Positions 24,190 through 35,442 are shown, counted from the first letter of the stretch. The stretch is 64,000 nt of DNA from Aspidapion aeneum (GCA_963576565.1 OY755039.1:131643140-131707139); one strand, 5' to 3'. Translations and numbers: made by a program. The notes: generated from the letters alone by a model not told the origin.

Positions 24190-24608
24190 TTTGTTGCTCG
24201 CAGTGTGTTTCTTCGTTATAGACCGGTAACCGTTTTCGTCCCGCCATGGACTTAGTTTCCTTGGTTCGCTGTCATTTCACTCTTTGAATGAAAAATAGGT
24301 TTCACCCATTTTTTATTCTTTTTGATTTACCTTCTTGTAGTCAGTTTGATTACCGTAGTCGGGCAAGCCACGCTGAGGATGGAAATGCCTTTTTCCGAAA
24401 CACCGGTGTTCGTGGTTGACTTTAGTTCTTTGAAGTTGCCTTTTATACTTTGTTAAGTCATTGTTTTTGGTTCCGAACCGACGCGACGCCGTGGACACGG
24501 TGATAGCATGGTCTGGTTGAACTGTGACGAAATGTCTTTCTTCCTTATAGACCGCTGGACGTTTTCGTCCCGCCATCGACTTAATTTCCTGGGTTTGCTG
24601 TGGTTTCA
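24190..24608. repeat. Direct repeats of about 75 bp, 343 bp apart
   Basis: The block with TTATAGACCGSTRRMCGTTTTCGTCCCGCCATSGACTTA spans about 24217-24255 and recurs at about 24546-24584, each followed by TTTCC, a TTCGCTG/TTTGCTG block and TTTCAC. The minus-strand frame at 24313-24609 (98 codons, basic, with Met-Ala-Gly-Arg-Lys-Arg) lies across one copy. It is coding-like in composition but I recognise no family. Confidence 0.6.
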
Positions 24609-24817
24609 CCCGTTAAACTTAAACAAAAAATCTATCAGTTTGGCGGCCAAACGACCATGAGTTCGACCACGTGACACAACTTTTTTCGTACCATCACTAT
24701 GGGTGCTTAATAAAGCCCCGCAGTCAAACTGAGCGCACATATTAGGTCACACGTGATAGGAGCCAGCGCCTAGACTAACTAGAAAAATGGCAAAAAATTG
24801 ATAAAATTTCGAGAAGA

Positions 24818-25649
24818 GGATCAGTTAGGTTTTATATGAATATGGCTCTGAAGTCAGGAACCATTTTTATGTAACCTATGCAGGGGGATCGGCAAACGTC
24901 AAGTTTATGAATACCGCTCAAGGCTAACACAAAAATAGAGGCCACGACCCTGAAAAAATCAGCTGTTCTCCCGAGGCTGAATTTTACATTGGGTCTTATG
25001 GGAGGTCAGACGTTTTTTTATGATATTTTCAAAATGGCACTACAGATTTCCGCAAAATTTCAGTGAAATATTCTCAGACACCATCCCGATATTCCACCAA
25101 AGGTTTGTAAGGAAGCAACATGATTAAAAGGTTAAAATCTTCAAGATTAAGCATTCCTTATTTTGAATTCAAATTACCCGCCATGTACCACATGCCAACT
25201 GTTATATTTGACATGTATTTGACTTTGTCATATGTGATTGTCACATTCGTTTCTGCTTTAAACTTAATTTTTGTGTGAGCTTATGAAGAAGCGGCTATGA
25301 AAAATTAGGGCTTGCTATACATTTTAAAAAAATTGTTCTGCCAGAATAAAGTAAAAACAATCTCAAAAACGGCTCTATTTAAAAAAAAACAAATATCCAT
25401 GAACCGTCATTTCAACTTCAATATTTTAAAGACAATCAGCTGTATCGTAATGTGACCATCAAAAAAAAATCAGCCCCGGATGTGTCGTCAACAAAGTGGA
25501 GGATCGTGGCCCGTCCATTTTGATAGCCCTGTACCGCTTAAAGGATCAGTTAGGATTTATATGAATATGGCTCTGAAGTCAGGAACCATTTTTATGCAAT
25601 CTATGCATGGGGATCGGCAAACGTCAAGTTTATGAATACTGCTTAAAGG
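24818..25649. repeat. Direct repeats of about 106 bp flanking 620 bp
   Basis: GGATCAGTTAGG through TATGAATATGGCTCTGAAGT, CAGGAACCATTTTTATG and GATCGGCAAACGTCAAGTTT to a terminal TACYGCTYAAGG block occurs at 24818-24923 and 25543-25649. The DNA just before the second copy also ends in GTACCGCTTAAAGG, so the interval is itself bounded by that motif. It does not have TG...CA ends, so it is probably not an LTR pair. Confidence 0.65.
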
Positions 25650-26979
25650 AGGTTTTCTTGTCTATTTATAGCTTGTTCTACATCGCCTAAAATCTATTTT
25701 AAGTCAAAAGTTTTAATTCGCCTTTACATTCTTGTCTTAACCTAGCATCCATAAAAAGAAAGAAAATATTAATAAAAAATCTACAGTATACTTAACTGAA
25801 ACCATTATTAAATTTTTCCCGCCATTTACTTACTCAAGTCTGCGGTCCCCATTCCACTTGGCAAAACTTGAATGCCTTTTTCACTCAAAAAATTTCGAGG
25901 CGAAAAGTTCCTGCCAAATCATCACCCATTCAAGAGGACGAGATAAGAATTTGGCTGGTCTTTGACTGCATTATGTATGATTAATGATAGCTAAGTTAAC
26001 TTTTTTGGATAAACTCACATTAAAGGCAACTTTATCACTGAATTAATTACAGCAAGATAAATTTGGTAAATCTTTTACGTCCTATATCTACACGTGGATA
26101 AATGTACATAGAGGACATAATTATTTTATAACCCATGTACCAAAAAATATTTCCGGTATATACTATGCATTGCTGGAAGTTTTTCCAAATTGAAAAAGTT
26201 GACGATTGTCAATATAGTAAATGCATATACTAGGTATATTCCAAATCTGTAAGATCAACATAAAACAATATATGTGAGTTTTTTTTAAACGGCTAAAATA
26301 CGAAATTTCACAAAAAAAATATTTGTTTCAATTTTAAGAAAAAAATTTATGATGAAAAATTATCCTCAATCAACCCCGATCCATTCTATCAGACTCACTA
26401 AAACATGTGAATGGCGTCACACTTTTAATTAGAAAAAAACCTTCAAAATTACTTAATGCAAGCGTTTGAAACGGTATCACTCACTCGGGTTGTTTATTTT
26501 AAATTTCAAACCTGTAAATTTTGTAAGCCAGCGTAACAACAAGAAAACTTAAATTAAACCTTGCACTTTCTAGAATTTTCAATCAAAAAACTTTTACTTG
26601 ACTAAAACTAAATTCAGTATAAAAATAAATATTCACCAAGGCTTTGTAATGATCCGAAACAACACACTTTTCTATAAAGAAATTAAACTGAAATTGCAAC
26701 GTTGACGTTAACTTGAAGTTGTTTATGTAAAAATGTGTGGCAAATTTTCTCGAAGTAGCTGTTTTTCTTTGTAATTTACTGCTTGTTTTTAAAAATATTA
26801 AACAATAAAAAAATGTGTAATATTCAAAGCAGAAAATTTCTTCGATAGTGTGCGAAAGATAGAAAAAAATACCATTCGGGCGAAAGTTCTTTTCAAACAA
26901 ATTAACAAACCCTTAGAAACTCCTTAAATTAGCAGACAGAGAAACGAGAAGATCTACAACGGGCTAGGTGTTTAAGGTT
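25650..26979. other. 1.3-kb AT-rich region, nothing recognised
   Basis: The minus-strand frame at 26583-26900 (105 codons) is Phe/Lys/Tyr-rich, as random AT-rich DNA gives. No family resemblance seen. Confidence 0.45.
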
Positions 26980-27210
26980 TCAGGTGGTCCAGTTACTTGG
27001 CAAGCAAGAGGCAAGCAGGTGCTATGCTATTTACCGCAGAGGCAGAGTATGTAGCTGCATATCAAGAAACTAAAGAAGCTATATGGTTACGTTAGTTGTT
27101 ACGTGATATGGGATAATCAATAAATGGTGGGAAACCTCTGCATATTGACAACCAAGGTGCCATAACATTGATACACAATCCAGAGTTTCATAGTCGTACT
27201 AGACACCCTG
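26980..27210 (+). pseudogene. Ty1/Copia RNase H remnant
   Basis: Translation gives Gly-Gly-Pro-Val-Thr-Trp, then after a frameshift Thr-Ala-Glu-Ala-Glu-Tyr-Val-Ala with Lys-Glu-Ala-Ile-Trp-Leu, then His-Ile-Asp-Asn-Gln-Gly-Ala-Ile and Asn-Pro-Glu-Phe-His-Ser-Arg-Thr-Arg-His. These are, in order, the conserved blocks of the Copia RNase H domain at the C-terminus of its polyprotein, including the Glu of AEAEY and the Asp of DNQGA. There are at least one frameshift (about 27015-27035) and two in-frame stops (near 27095 and 27116). Homology ends abruptly after the His-Pro codons, before the usual family C-terminus, and no LTR was found nearby. A dead fragment. Confidence 0.85.
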
Positions 27211-28319
27211 TATGTATAATATAATTTAGGGCCCATCGCACCGACTTTATTTTCCGTTTCTTAGCCTAAAGAATACCTTATTTCATAAAATTTGCACCGA
27301 GCTATTCCTTCCGTAGTGTTGTTAAAATTAAGTCAGCTTTTTTCGTGACTTTACTGTTCCTTAAGAGCTGCTTAAAGATAAGATGCTGGTCACATAATGT
27401 TACCCGTCTGGCATAGCCATAGTGACTGCCAATACCTACAAATGAGCATTGTTTTGATTGAAGTGAATTTTGTCTTTTTTAAGTAAATATAGTAAAAAAC
27501 ATGTTTTTTTTTTTAAATAAATAAAATGATTTTGAAAAACTTTATTGCACAAGATAACGGCTAGATTTTGGTTCTTTTGGCACAATGTTTTTGTGAAAAA
27601 TTATACCTATTTATCGATCGAAAAAAGATTTGTAAGGAAGAAAAATAATTTAAATAAAGTTGAATCTAATTTTTATTACAGTATTTTCGTCCGATTTTTG
27701 GGTTAACTGTTGTTCACAGCCTGGTGGGTACAGCGGTAAGGGTAGGATAGGACTGACCAGTGTAAGAAAACCCTTGCATTTAAATGAAACTGCAGTGCTG
27801 GCGCGGATTTTGGCCTGGGCTGGATGGACAAGGCGACAATGACACCCAAATTCCAAAAAATCGAGTAGCACCATCTCGATTTCATCATCTTTCAAATATT
27901 CTTCCAAAAATTCAAGAACTTTCATTTTTGTAAATAAATTTTTAAAGGCGACTTGACACAGCAAAATTGATGGGTTTTGACAAAACTATTTTGGGACGCT
28001 TGGTGCTGTTGTTGTTGTTTTTTCATAGTTTAAAAATTATGTTGGTTGAAACAGCGGCGTTGCCTGATTGGGTCACAAGGTGGCCGCATCTTAATCTTAC
28101 AGAAAAGGTTTCTGTAATTTGTTGCACGTTAACCATTGTTTTATGTTTTGTCCTGTGATATAACTACGATTAGCAATAGATCACTGATGATGGCCGTATA
28201 AGCCGAAACTGGTATGATCGAAATAAATTTAGTGGAGGACGTTGGAGATATGGATTACTTCTTCAATCTTATATACATATATTTAAGCTCTATATTCAGC
28301 GGCTGTTAGAAAACTTACA
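27211..28319. other. Region with small unassigned open frames
   Basis: A minus-strand frame (about 27650-27925) has a coding-like stretch with Lys-Val-Leu-Glu-Phe-Leu-Glu-Glu-Tyr-Leu-Lys, and a plus-strand frame (27967-28158) encodes a hydrophobic 63-residue peptide. Neither matches a family that I know. A CTGATGATGGCC...GCCGAAAC motif at 28183-28207 is discussed among the rejected items. Confidence 0.3.
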
Positions 28320-29642
28320 AAATATTGATTTGGTCTTTGATAGATATCGCAGTGATTCATTAAAAGCTAATACACTTCAATCAAGAGAAACGGGAGGTTA
28401 CATTAGAGTTACACCCTTCACCACGATTCCAAAAAAAAACGAATTTTTACGTGTAGATGAGAACAAAAGACGGTTATTTAGTTTTTTGGCTGAACAACTA
28501 ATAAGAGAAAGTTTTCATGGGAAAACAGTGTTCTGTACTCTTGAAGAATCAATCTAACATCTTCAGTGGCACGAAGAAGTAGACGGCCGTCTACTCCATG
28601 CAGCTGGTAATGGCCACAGCCGCGTCAGCATTCGAACAGTTGATTCGGATGGTGTTGTTGTTGCAGTATCTGCTTTTTAAAATCTTACAAGTATTCCACA
28701 ACTTTGACACATCCAAATATTGCAGCTTTTGAGCAACTACTTATAGAAAGAATTTCAATTGGAGAAATAATGCGCAAAGTTCAAAGATTTGTTGTTCTTC
28801 TCTATGATTCGGCATCTCCCTTGAGCTCTGTCAACTAATGCAGACAACACCTTTTCATAAAAAAATGGAGCAATTGAAAACATTCCACCAACTGAAAATG
28901 CCTTACTTTTACATACAGAGAGATATAGCAGTGATTCACTAAAAGCTGATACACGTCAATTAAGAGGAACGGAAGTGCACATAAGAGTTACACCCTCCAC
29001 CACCTTCTTGGCTGAACAAACAATAAGAGAAAGTTTTCATGGAAAAACATTGGTCTGTACTCTTGAAGCAAGAGCAATAACATCTTCAGTCTACTCCTTC
29101 ATGCCAAGCATGCAGCTGGTATTGGCCACAGCCGAGTCAGCATTCGAACAGTTGATTCGGATGCTGTTGTTATTGCAGTATCTATCTACTTTTTCAAAAC
29201 ATACAAGTATTCAACAACTTTGGCACATCCGAATATTAATCCAGCTTTTGAGCAACTACTTATAGAAAGAATTGAAGTTCTTCTCTATGATTCGACATCT
29301 CCCTTATGCTCTGTCAACGAATGCAGACAACACCTTTTCACAAAAAAAGTAGAGCAATTGAAAACATTCCACCAACTGAAAATGCCTTACTTCAACATAC
29401 AAAGAGAGCAACCTCGCAAAATCTTTTATGGCTACACTGCCTGGAAAATGAATGCCAGACTCCTCCACCCGATATCTGAGGATAGAAAAAAAAACCAATG
29501 ACGGCCTTCTACCATTGTCGTCTACTGCTCAAGATTTCGCAAAAAGTTTTGTAGAACTTATTGTCTGTACCTACAAACAAAGATGTCTGGCAGTATGTAA
29601 ATGTGTAAGAAGCGGCCTGCGTTGTACCCAACTATGCCACTA
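28320..29642 (+). pseudogene. Broken gene of a transposon-associated family with a Cys-rich tail
   Basis: Pieces of one protein family, widespread and uncharacterised in insects and cnidarians, occur in order. Segments: Phe-Asp-Arg-Tyr-Arg-Ser-Asp-Ser-Leu-Lys (28339); Phe-Leu-Arg-Val-Asp-Glu-Asn-Lys (28441); His-Glu-Glu-Val-Asp-Gly-Arg with Arg-Thr-Val-Asp-Ser-Asp (28570-28660); Val-Val-Leu-Leu-Tyr-Asp (28789); then a second, partly duplicated set from 28925 (Tyr-Ser-Ser-Asp-Ser-Leu-Lys, a shortened middle, Val-Leu-Leu-Tyr-Asp at 29276); and finally Cys-Lys-Cys-Val-Arg-Ser-Gly-Leu-Arg-Cys-Thr-Gln-Leu-Cys-His (29594-29640), a Cys-rich CXC-like tail. Frameshifts and stops separate the blocks. 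The large central part of the family is missing, and the rest is duplicated head-to-tail. Function of the intact family is not known to me. Confidence 0.65.
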
Positions 29643-31365
29643 AGGTCATTGTTCTTAAAATTATTAAATGTATATACTGTAGATTGGGTAAATATACGTC
29701 TACTAGAACATTAAAATGTATGTGCACTTAGTGGTGACTATAGAAAAATACTGGGATAGGGGAGCGGAAGAACAGAAGGGGAAGGGGAAGAGCGGGAGAG
29801 GGGAGAAAGGAGAAATATGTTCAAATGTTAATTTTTATATATGTTAAGGACTGCTATGCATTTTTTTTGTTAAAACGACGTTCAAATTGATACCCAACAC
29901 GTATATTCAAAAAGAATGTCAAACTTTTGACATTTTATTGACATGTTAAATTCAATTTTTTTAAGAAAAGTTTATAAAATAAACTTATATTTTAAGCTAA
30001 ATTTTACTAAATAAATATGTTTGAGTATAGTTATACATGCCTAATAGCTGTTTTCCGACCCCTTTTTTGATAATGTTATAACTGGTAGTGGGGGTAAGAA
30101 ATTTTTTGGGTCTGGGGCGTTTTTTTATCTTTGATCTATCCAGAATCTAAATCCAAAAGGGCAGCTTCTCCGCCAGAAGTGAAATATTGTTGGGCTAAGC
30201 CACCCGACTACTGCTATTTTTGATATATTTTGTATGATGTATAGATTTTTTAAATTGTAAAATATGGTGGAGATCTAAATATCTACAAAAGAGAAGAAAG
30301 TATAATAATCTATTCAGTCATGAGTTGGCAATTACTGGATACAGAAATCTGCCCTTCTTCAATAATTGCCACTTATTGGATTTTTGTTGGGCAATTACTA
30401 GCATTACTTAAGTTTAACATTCAGAAGAATATAATGCTTTTTAAAAATGCGTTTTTTTTGCCTGAACTTGCACAAGATGATAATACTTGAAATATGTTGT
30501 AGTGTTTTTAACATAGGTACCGATGAAAAAAACTATCAAGGTTTTGGACTTGGCAATTACTGGTTAATCTTATTGGCAACTGATAGGTAAATTGGGCAAC
30601 TACTATCTTTATTAGATACCATTACAGCTTTGCTAGTACCCACTCTATTTTTCCGGTGCTTATTTTAGTCTATTTTGTAGCTTTCTGCCTATTGTCCACT
30701 TTCCTAGTGATGGCTTTCCCATGACCATTTCTAAAATTGGCAACTTATTATTTTTAAATAACATTTATAGTTATTTTTATAATAGCCCCGATAAACTGAG
30801 CTTTTTAAATTTTACTGAGAAATGTTAAAGTCTCAGGAATCGAGAAACTATATTTATAATATTGCCTAAAACGAAATTTATAATATTATCTAAAAAATTC
30901 TGCTTCCTTCTTTATATTTTCTCGACGAACCACGCCAGTCAAATTTACAATTTAAAATAGGGCGGTGGTGGAAATCGTACAATTTCTCAAGCATTTTCTG
31001 ACTGGTGATTGGTTAAAAAAAAGCCGATAAAACCCGGGCTGAAATTCATTTTTTAGTATGCGTCACGCCATTGGAGGAATAAATTTACATAAGGGATGCT
31101 AAGGTATTGAAAAGGGTAGAAATTCTTCGGTCGTTAGAAAGTATAAAGATGGCTACACACATAACTGCAAACTTAACAAGCATGCATGAACAATCTATTT
31201 GTACAAGCATGCATAATAATTTACCTTTGCCTCCACACGGTACATGTGTGCTTGAACAAGCTTCAGTTTATGCCGCGAAAATGTCTTTTTTACTCACTCT
31301 CATTTTTATTTACTGAGTTACAAAAATGAATGTTCAACATTTTCAAAAATATATGTCTAGCTTAA
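29643..31365. other. 1.7-kb region with a purine tract and a recurring short motif
   Basis: 29757-29818 is almost pure A/G (GGGGAAGGGGAAGAGCGGGA). Between 30325 and 30750 the string GGCAATTACTGG or a close variant recurs about five times (near 30326, 30389, 30551, with weaker ones near 30574 and 30594). No gene supported; the frame 31107-31316 has no family that I recognise. Confidence 0.5.
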
Positions 31366-31912
31366 TAAAGTATGATTCATAAAGTCAGTTGAGGTTGGGA
31401 GTTGAGGTTCGGAGTTCGAAAGTTGAATATCACCTTATTGAAACATGTATTTCCATTCATAAAGTAAGTTGAGGTTCACTTGAGGTTCAGTAAAGAAGTT
31501 GGAGAACCAAATTTTATGTTGGAAGTTCAGAGCAGTTGGTATCTACCAATAAAACTACAGCATTTAGTCACCTAACCATCAGCTGTTGCCGCCACAGAAT
31601 AATTTATGAGTGTGGCGGCCATTTTCATTTTAGCTGTTTGGATTTTGAATTGAATAGTTGTTTTTAAAAAGTTTGGTGTGTTCTTATTATAAAAAAATGG
31701 CTAAGGAGAGATTTCTGACCTGAAATTTTTTAAGGTTAGGTAGAATCCAAGAGCTGTTTTGTTTCATTTTACCATTTTGAATTATTAGACCAATCATTAA
31801 TAAGCAGTCAATTGAGTTTATGAATGGCTCAAATTGTGAACTCCAACTACCAACTGACTGAACTCCGAACTCTCGGCGTCAACTGAACCTCAACTGACTT
31901 TATGAATCGGCC
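31366..31912. mobile_element. 0.55-kb TIR element, possible TTAA insertion
   Basis: The inverted ends share GATTCATAAAGTCAGTTGAG (left from about 31374; right, complement, ending about 31908), with further mirrored blocks GAGTTGAGGTTCGGAGTTC / GAACTCCGAACTCTC. TTAA occurs at 31362-31365 and again at 31913-31916, which would fit a piggyBac-type duplication, but the outermost bases (TAAAGTATG versus GGCC) do not match, so the assignment is tentative. Non-coding. Confidence 0.6.
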
Positions 31913-31916
31913 TTAA

Positions 31917-32388
31917 GTGTTTAACTACGCTAGTGGAACGTGCACCACTGCCGTCAGAGGGTACCAAGGTACATCGTTGAAAAGAAATTATATGCACTTA
32001 AAAAATGTTACCCAGAAGTTTTTTGGAAAAGTTGACTCTTTTCGAGTTCGAGCAAAAAACTATCAAAAAGCACGTTTAAGGGAGGGAACCACCTCCCTGC
32101 CAGGATTGGGGGGGTGGTTCCGTTTCGTAAAATGTTTGGGCGAGTCTTATGTCTATCCATACCAAGTGTGTTGCTTCTATCAATAAATGCAGCATATCGC
32201 TTAAATCTCGGATGTTCGGGCCCTACTAATGGCATGATTTGCTAAAAATAAAAAGTTTCTTAAATTCAAGTTATAATTTTTATTTTTCTTATGGATGTGT
32301 TGGAGGCAAGTATGTATAATATATTCATTTTAAAAAAATGACTCTCAGACTTTTAACCAAATGGTAACAAAGCATAAGAGTAAATATA
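31917..32388. other. Spacer with a GGGAACCACC hairpin
   Basis: GGGAACCACCTCCC near 32086 and GGTGGTTCCG near 32112 can pair. The overlapping open frames on both strands (31917-32186 plus, 32008-32235 minus) have no family that I recognise. Confidence 0.4.
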
Positions 32389-33446
32389 CAGTACAACTTC
32401 AGTAATCCGGACACATATCGTTCTGGTCAATGCCGGATTATCGAGGTATCCGGACTACTGGGACTATTTATTTTTTTATAAAAATCGCAAAATTTCTTAC
32501 TAAATTACCTTTATTTCGTAAAAGTGCTTATATAAAAAAAGGTAAAACTTAAAAAGTCAATCCAATATTATAAAAATATAAAACTACTAAAAAATGTATG
32601 TTCCTATGTAGGTACATACATACCTATGTATAACTTAAACTGCATAAGTTTAAAAAGTGTCGTTTCTTGAACTTGTCAAGCCAACCAGAGCTCGCCAAAA
32701 AATCATCTTTTTGAGTTCTGCGTTTATAAAAATGCTTCGCTTTTGTTCTTAAAAGATATGAAGAAACAGGTATGTGGGCAAGCCGTTGTTGTAAAAACCA
32801 ATTGCATAAAGCAGCCTCAACTTTAGGATTATCTGCTGCTGTCACTTTTCAAATTCTGTGTATAAAAAAAATGCCATAAACTTGGAGAACACCAGCAAAA
32901 ATCGGCGAACGTAAAAAAACAAAAATACATCCCAGACGCATACCTGTCCCTTGATATGATTTTGACACAAAGTTCCTTATTTTGTCTTTATTCTTCTTTA
33001 TATCAAAAATCGTGGATCTAGGCACTCCAAAATTTGCTGCCGTTTGACGGATACTTCTGGATTTATCTAGACTGTCCAATATTTCACATTTTTTGGTGAG
33101 TGTTAATGCTTTGTGGCGCCATTTGTATGGAGCCATCGCTGACGTGTCTCGTACATACTTACGACTGAATAGAATAAACTGAATGCAGAAATGCCTACAA
33201 TTTTTACGTCGTATGAAACTTGTTAAGACAGGAACATTATTGTTATGTTTCTTTCATATGAACCGTCTTGTTGTTTCTTAGGGTAGTGGCTAGTTTTACA
33301 ATATAGGCTAAGTTCTTTCACGATTGGCTAAACGTTTTAACGTCCGTTGTAGAGAGGTAAAATTTTGAAAGTGTCCGGTTTATAGAGCAATCCGGATTAC
33401 TGGAGTGTCCGTTTTAGCGAGTGTCCGAACTACTGAAGTTGTACTG
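32389..33446 (-). mobile_element. Tigger/pogo-like DNA transposon, internally deleted
   Basis: The left tip is CAGTACAACTTCAGTA followed by ATCCGGAC; the right tip read on the minus strand is CAGTACAACTTCAGTA followed by GTTCGGAC. TA lies immediately outside both ends (32387-32388 and 33447-33448), the expected target duplication for Tc1/mariner-pogo elements. Subterminal TCCGGATTAYYG-like blocks are repeated in both arms. At 1058 bp it is about half the usual autonomous length. The minus-strand coding remnant inside keeps only DNA-binding sequences, so the DDE catalytic part has been deleted. Confidence 0.9.
32624..33136 (-). pseudogene. Tigger-like transposase remnant: CENP-B-type DNA-binding domains only
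   Basis: Two adjacent minus-strand frames. The first (33136-32849) begins Met-Ala-Pro-Tyr-Lys-Trp-Arg-His-Lys-Ala-Leu-Thr-Leu and has Lys-Cys-Glu-Ile-Leu, Arg-Ser-Ile-Arg-Gln-Thr-Ala and Pro-Arg-Ser-Thr-Ile-Phe-Asp-Ile-Lys-Lys-Asn-Lys, the N-terminal helix-turn-helix of CENP-B/Tigger proteins (about residues 10-60). The second (32845-32624) has Lys-Val-Glu-Ala-Ala-Leu, Trp-Phe-Leu-Gln-Gln-Arg, Ile-Pro-Val-Ser and Trp-Leu-Asp-Lys-Phe-Lys-Lys-Arg, the second CENP-B-type helix-turn-helix. A stop and spurious linker (about 32850-32960) separate them, and everything after the second domain, including the DDE nuclease, is gone. The remnant could at most encode a DNA-binding peptide. Confidence 0.85.
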
Positions 33447-33448
33447 TA

Positions 33449-34190
33449 CATAAATTACCTTTTTTTCAATTTTAAATACAAAAAATAATTAAAGTTTTGT
33501 TGTATTTCAGGGTTTGTCCGAGCTTAGATTCTTATTTTCTCTAAAACAGCATATATTTTTATATATAAATTTGTAAAAATTGGTTCTGGAATGCTCCGGT
33601 TGGGATCTTTTATTCTTTACCCCTAATTTCTTACTTAGGAACACATAATAATTTGAATAAAAAATATACTTATTTTTTTAATTATTTTTATTCAAAATAT
33701 AACTTTTGCGATGTATATATTGTTAACAAAAAATTATCTTATTTGCATAATTTCAAACCTGATCTCTGAAAATATAAAATGAGCTATTTTATCAAAAACT
33801 CTGTCTTTTCCTTATTAGTGAGGCTATACCAGCCGATTTAGGCAAAAATAAATTTTTTGCTACACCTGAAGTTATTTTGGCCAGCTGTCAGGATAAAATA
33901 CCGCGATGTGCACTGCCAACTCGGCCAGCGCATCGTTCCGTGTGCTACGTATATTGATAGGTAGGTGCGGTCAAATAGACCATTTTTTGTTTTTTGTACG
34001 ATTTTTTAGGAGCGCTTTTTTCTATGTGCAATTTACGGTATTATTTAAAAGCTATAGCAATAATAAATATTGTAACTTTGCGAACACATTAAACCCCCGC
34101 AAAATACACACAGACAATTGGTTGGTAGCACTATCAAGTGCGACAAACATTTTTTTTTTACGGTTATGCGCACTCGCAAGGAGATCCCTA
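33449..34190. other. Spacer, nothing recognised
   Basis: The part next to 34190 may be the 3' untranslated end of the neighbouring LINE, but I could not define its poly(A) or target duplication. The plus-strand frame at 33906-34298 overlaps the LINE antisense and is not convincing as a gene. Confidence 0.4.
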
Positions 34191-34869
34191 TCACGCTCGA
34201 GAAGTGGCAAGTGCGCGGAAATGTTGGTGTATGTTGGTTTTGAAACAGTTCAGGTTGTAACCTGCAGGGAAAACTGTCGCAGGGAGTTTATTCCATAGCG
34301 ATGCTGTTCTCCAGAGATATGAATGCTGATATAATGCGGTTCTTGGTGCCTCTATTTTGACAGTAAATTGATGGTTACCGTCTGTTTGACGTGTTCGCCT
34401 AGTAGGTGCTACTCCCGGGGGGATCATACGTACCAACTCTTCGGAGCATTTTCCGTGATAATACCTGTAGAAGAGAGATAGATCGCCCATAGTTCTTCGA
34501 AGTTCGAGACTATCCAAGCTACGGGTAAGTGCGGGATCATTGATCAGCTTGATAGCTCGTTTTTGCACGGTGTTCAAAAGCATTAAGGTATGTTTGGGCG
34601 CCGCACTCCATATATGTGAGCAGTACTCCCTAGTTCGTCGAATCTGGGCTTTGTAGAGTGTCAGCAGTTGGCTTGGTGTATACATATGTTTTGTACGAAA
34701 TAGCACCCCAAGCTTTTGAGACGCCCTTTTAGCTATATCTGCCACGTGACTAAGATGTTCAACTGGCTCTGCAATGTGACATCACTTCCAGATAGCATGA
34801 TGTTTGGTTCACCGGTGCTGGTCTTTTTTGAAAACAGGGCTTCTTGGGTTTTCTGCGCGTTGAAACGTA

Positions 34870-35442
34870 TAATTTTTGCAAAGTCACCTGAAATGCTCCT
34901 AATACGGGGTTCTATCGATTTCATGAAATTTTTCTTCAATCTGCCCTTCAAAGGTTATCCAAATTCATATAAAATCTTTCGGTATAATTTCAACCCTACC
35001 GACAGAGAAAAGGCGCGGCTCTTGGCGGTCCTAGCACAAAGTATTTGTTTTCTGACCGACCCAGCACAGGTGGATAGACGGCACAATTTCAACCCTACCG
35101 ACAGAGAAAAGGCGCGACCCTTTGCGGTCCGACGACAAAGTATTTCTTTTGAGACCGACTCAGCCCACGTGGATACACGGCACCTGATTGGCAGATTTTT
35201 TTGAGACGGGCTTTTAATTGCTTTCAGGTGTTTCTTTCGGGACCCCTTTAGTTGGCAGTATGCAGAGTTAGAAAATAAATCAGTGTCGTTTCTGTAGGTG
35301 TAGGAATAGAAAGTTTTATTTACGTCATAATTAAATGAAATAATTTTCATGAGTATATCTACCGCCGCCCAAGTCACTTTCTTTTTAAAGGATATGCCGA
35401 TGGTCGGCTTTAACCTTTGTTCAACTGACTTTGCAAAAACTT
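34870..35442. mobile_element. 573-bp TA-flanked MITE nested in the LINE
   Basis: The ends are inverted: TAATTTTTGCAAAGTCA on the left, and the complement of AAGTTTTTGCAAAGTCA on the right. TA is present just outside both ends (34868-34869 and 35443-35444). Removing the insert with one TA brings the LINE codons for Asn-Leu-Val back next to Arg-Phe-Asn-Ala, as expected in this LINE group, which supports the boundaries independently. Non-coding; TA target and size suggest a Tc1/mariner-like MITE. Confidence 0.85.
34988..35191. repeat. Tandem duplication of about 106 bp inside the MITE
   Basis: AATTTCAACCCTACCGACAG, then AGAAAAGGCGCG, a GCGGTCC block, ACAAAGTATTT and GTGGATA-ACGGCAC occur twice head-to-tail (34988-35093 and 35094-about 35191). 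The open frames crossing this stretch on both strands simply read the repeat. Confidence 0.85.

Noticed and set aside
24818..25649. TRIM or LTR retrotransposon interpretation of the 106-bp direct repeats
   Set aside because: The repeats lack TG...CA ends, and no primer-binding site or polypurine tract is visible next to them.
26583..26900. 105-codon minus-strand frame as a gene
   Set aside because: Composition (Phe, Lys, Tyr, Asn) is that of random AT-rich DNA and no motif is recognisable.
28183..28212. Hammerhead-ribozyme-like core CTGATGATGGCC...GCCGAAAC
   Set aside because: The CTGATGA and GAAAC boxes are present with a possible stem between them, but an unpaired base sits where helix II should begin, and I find no helix III with a cleavage triplet. 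Such a motif is frequent near insect repeats; no functional claim is justified.
33906..35204. Plus-strand frames at 33906-34298 and 34716-35204
   Set aside because: They are antisense to the LINE and its nested MITE, whose minus-strand reading shows conserved reverse-transcriptase blocks.
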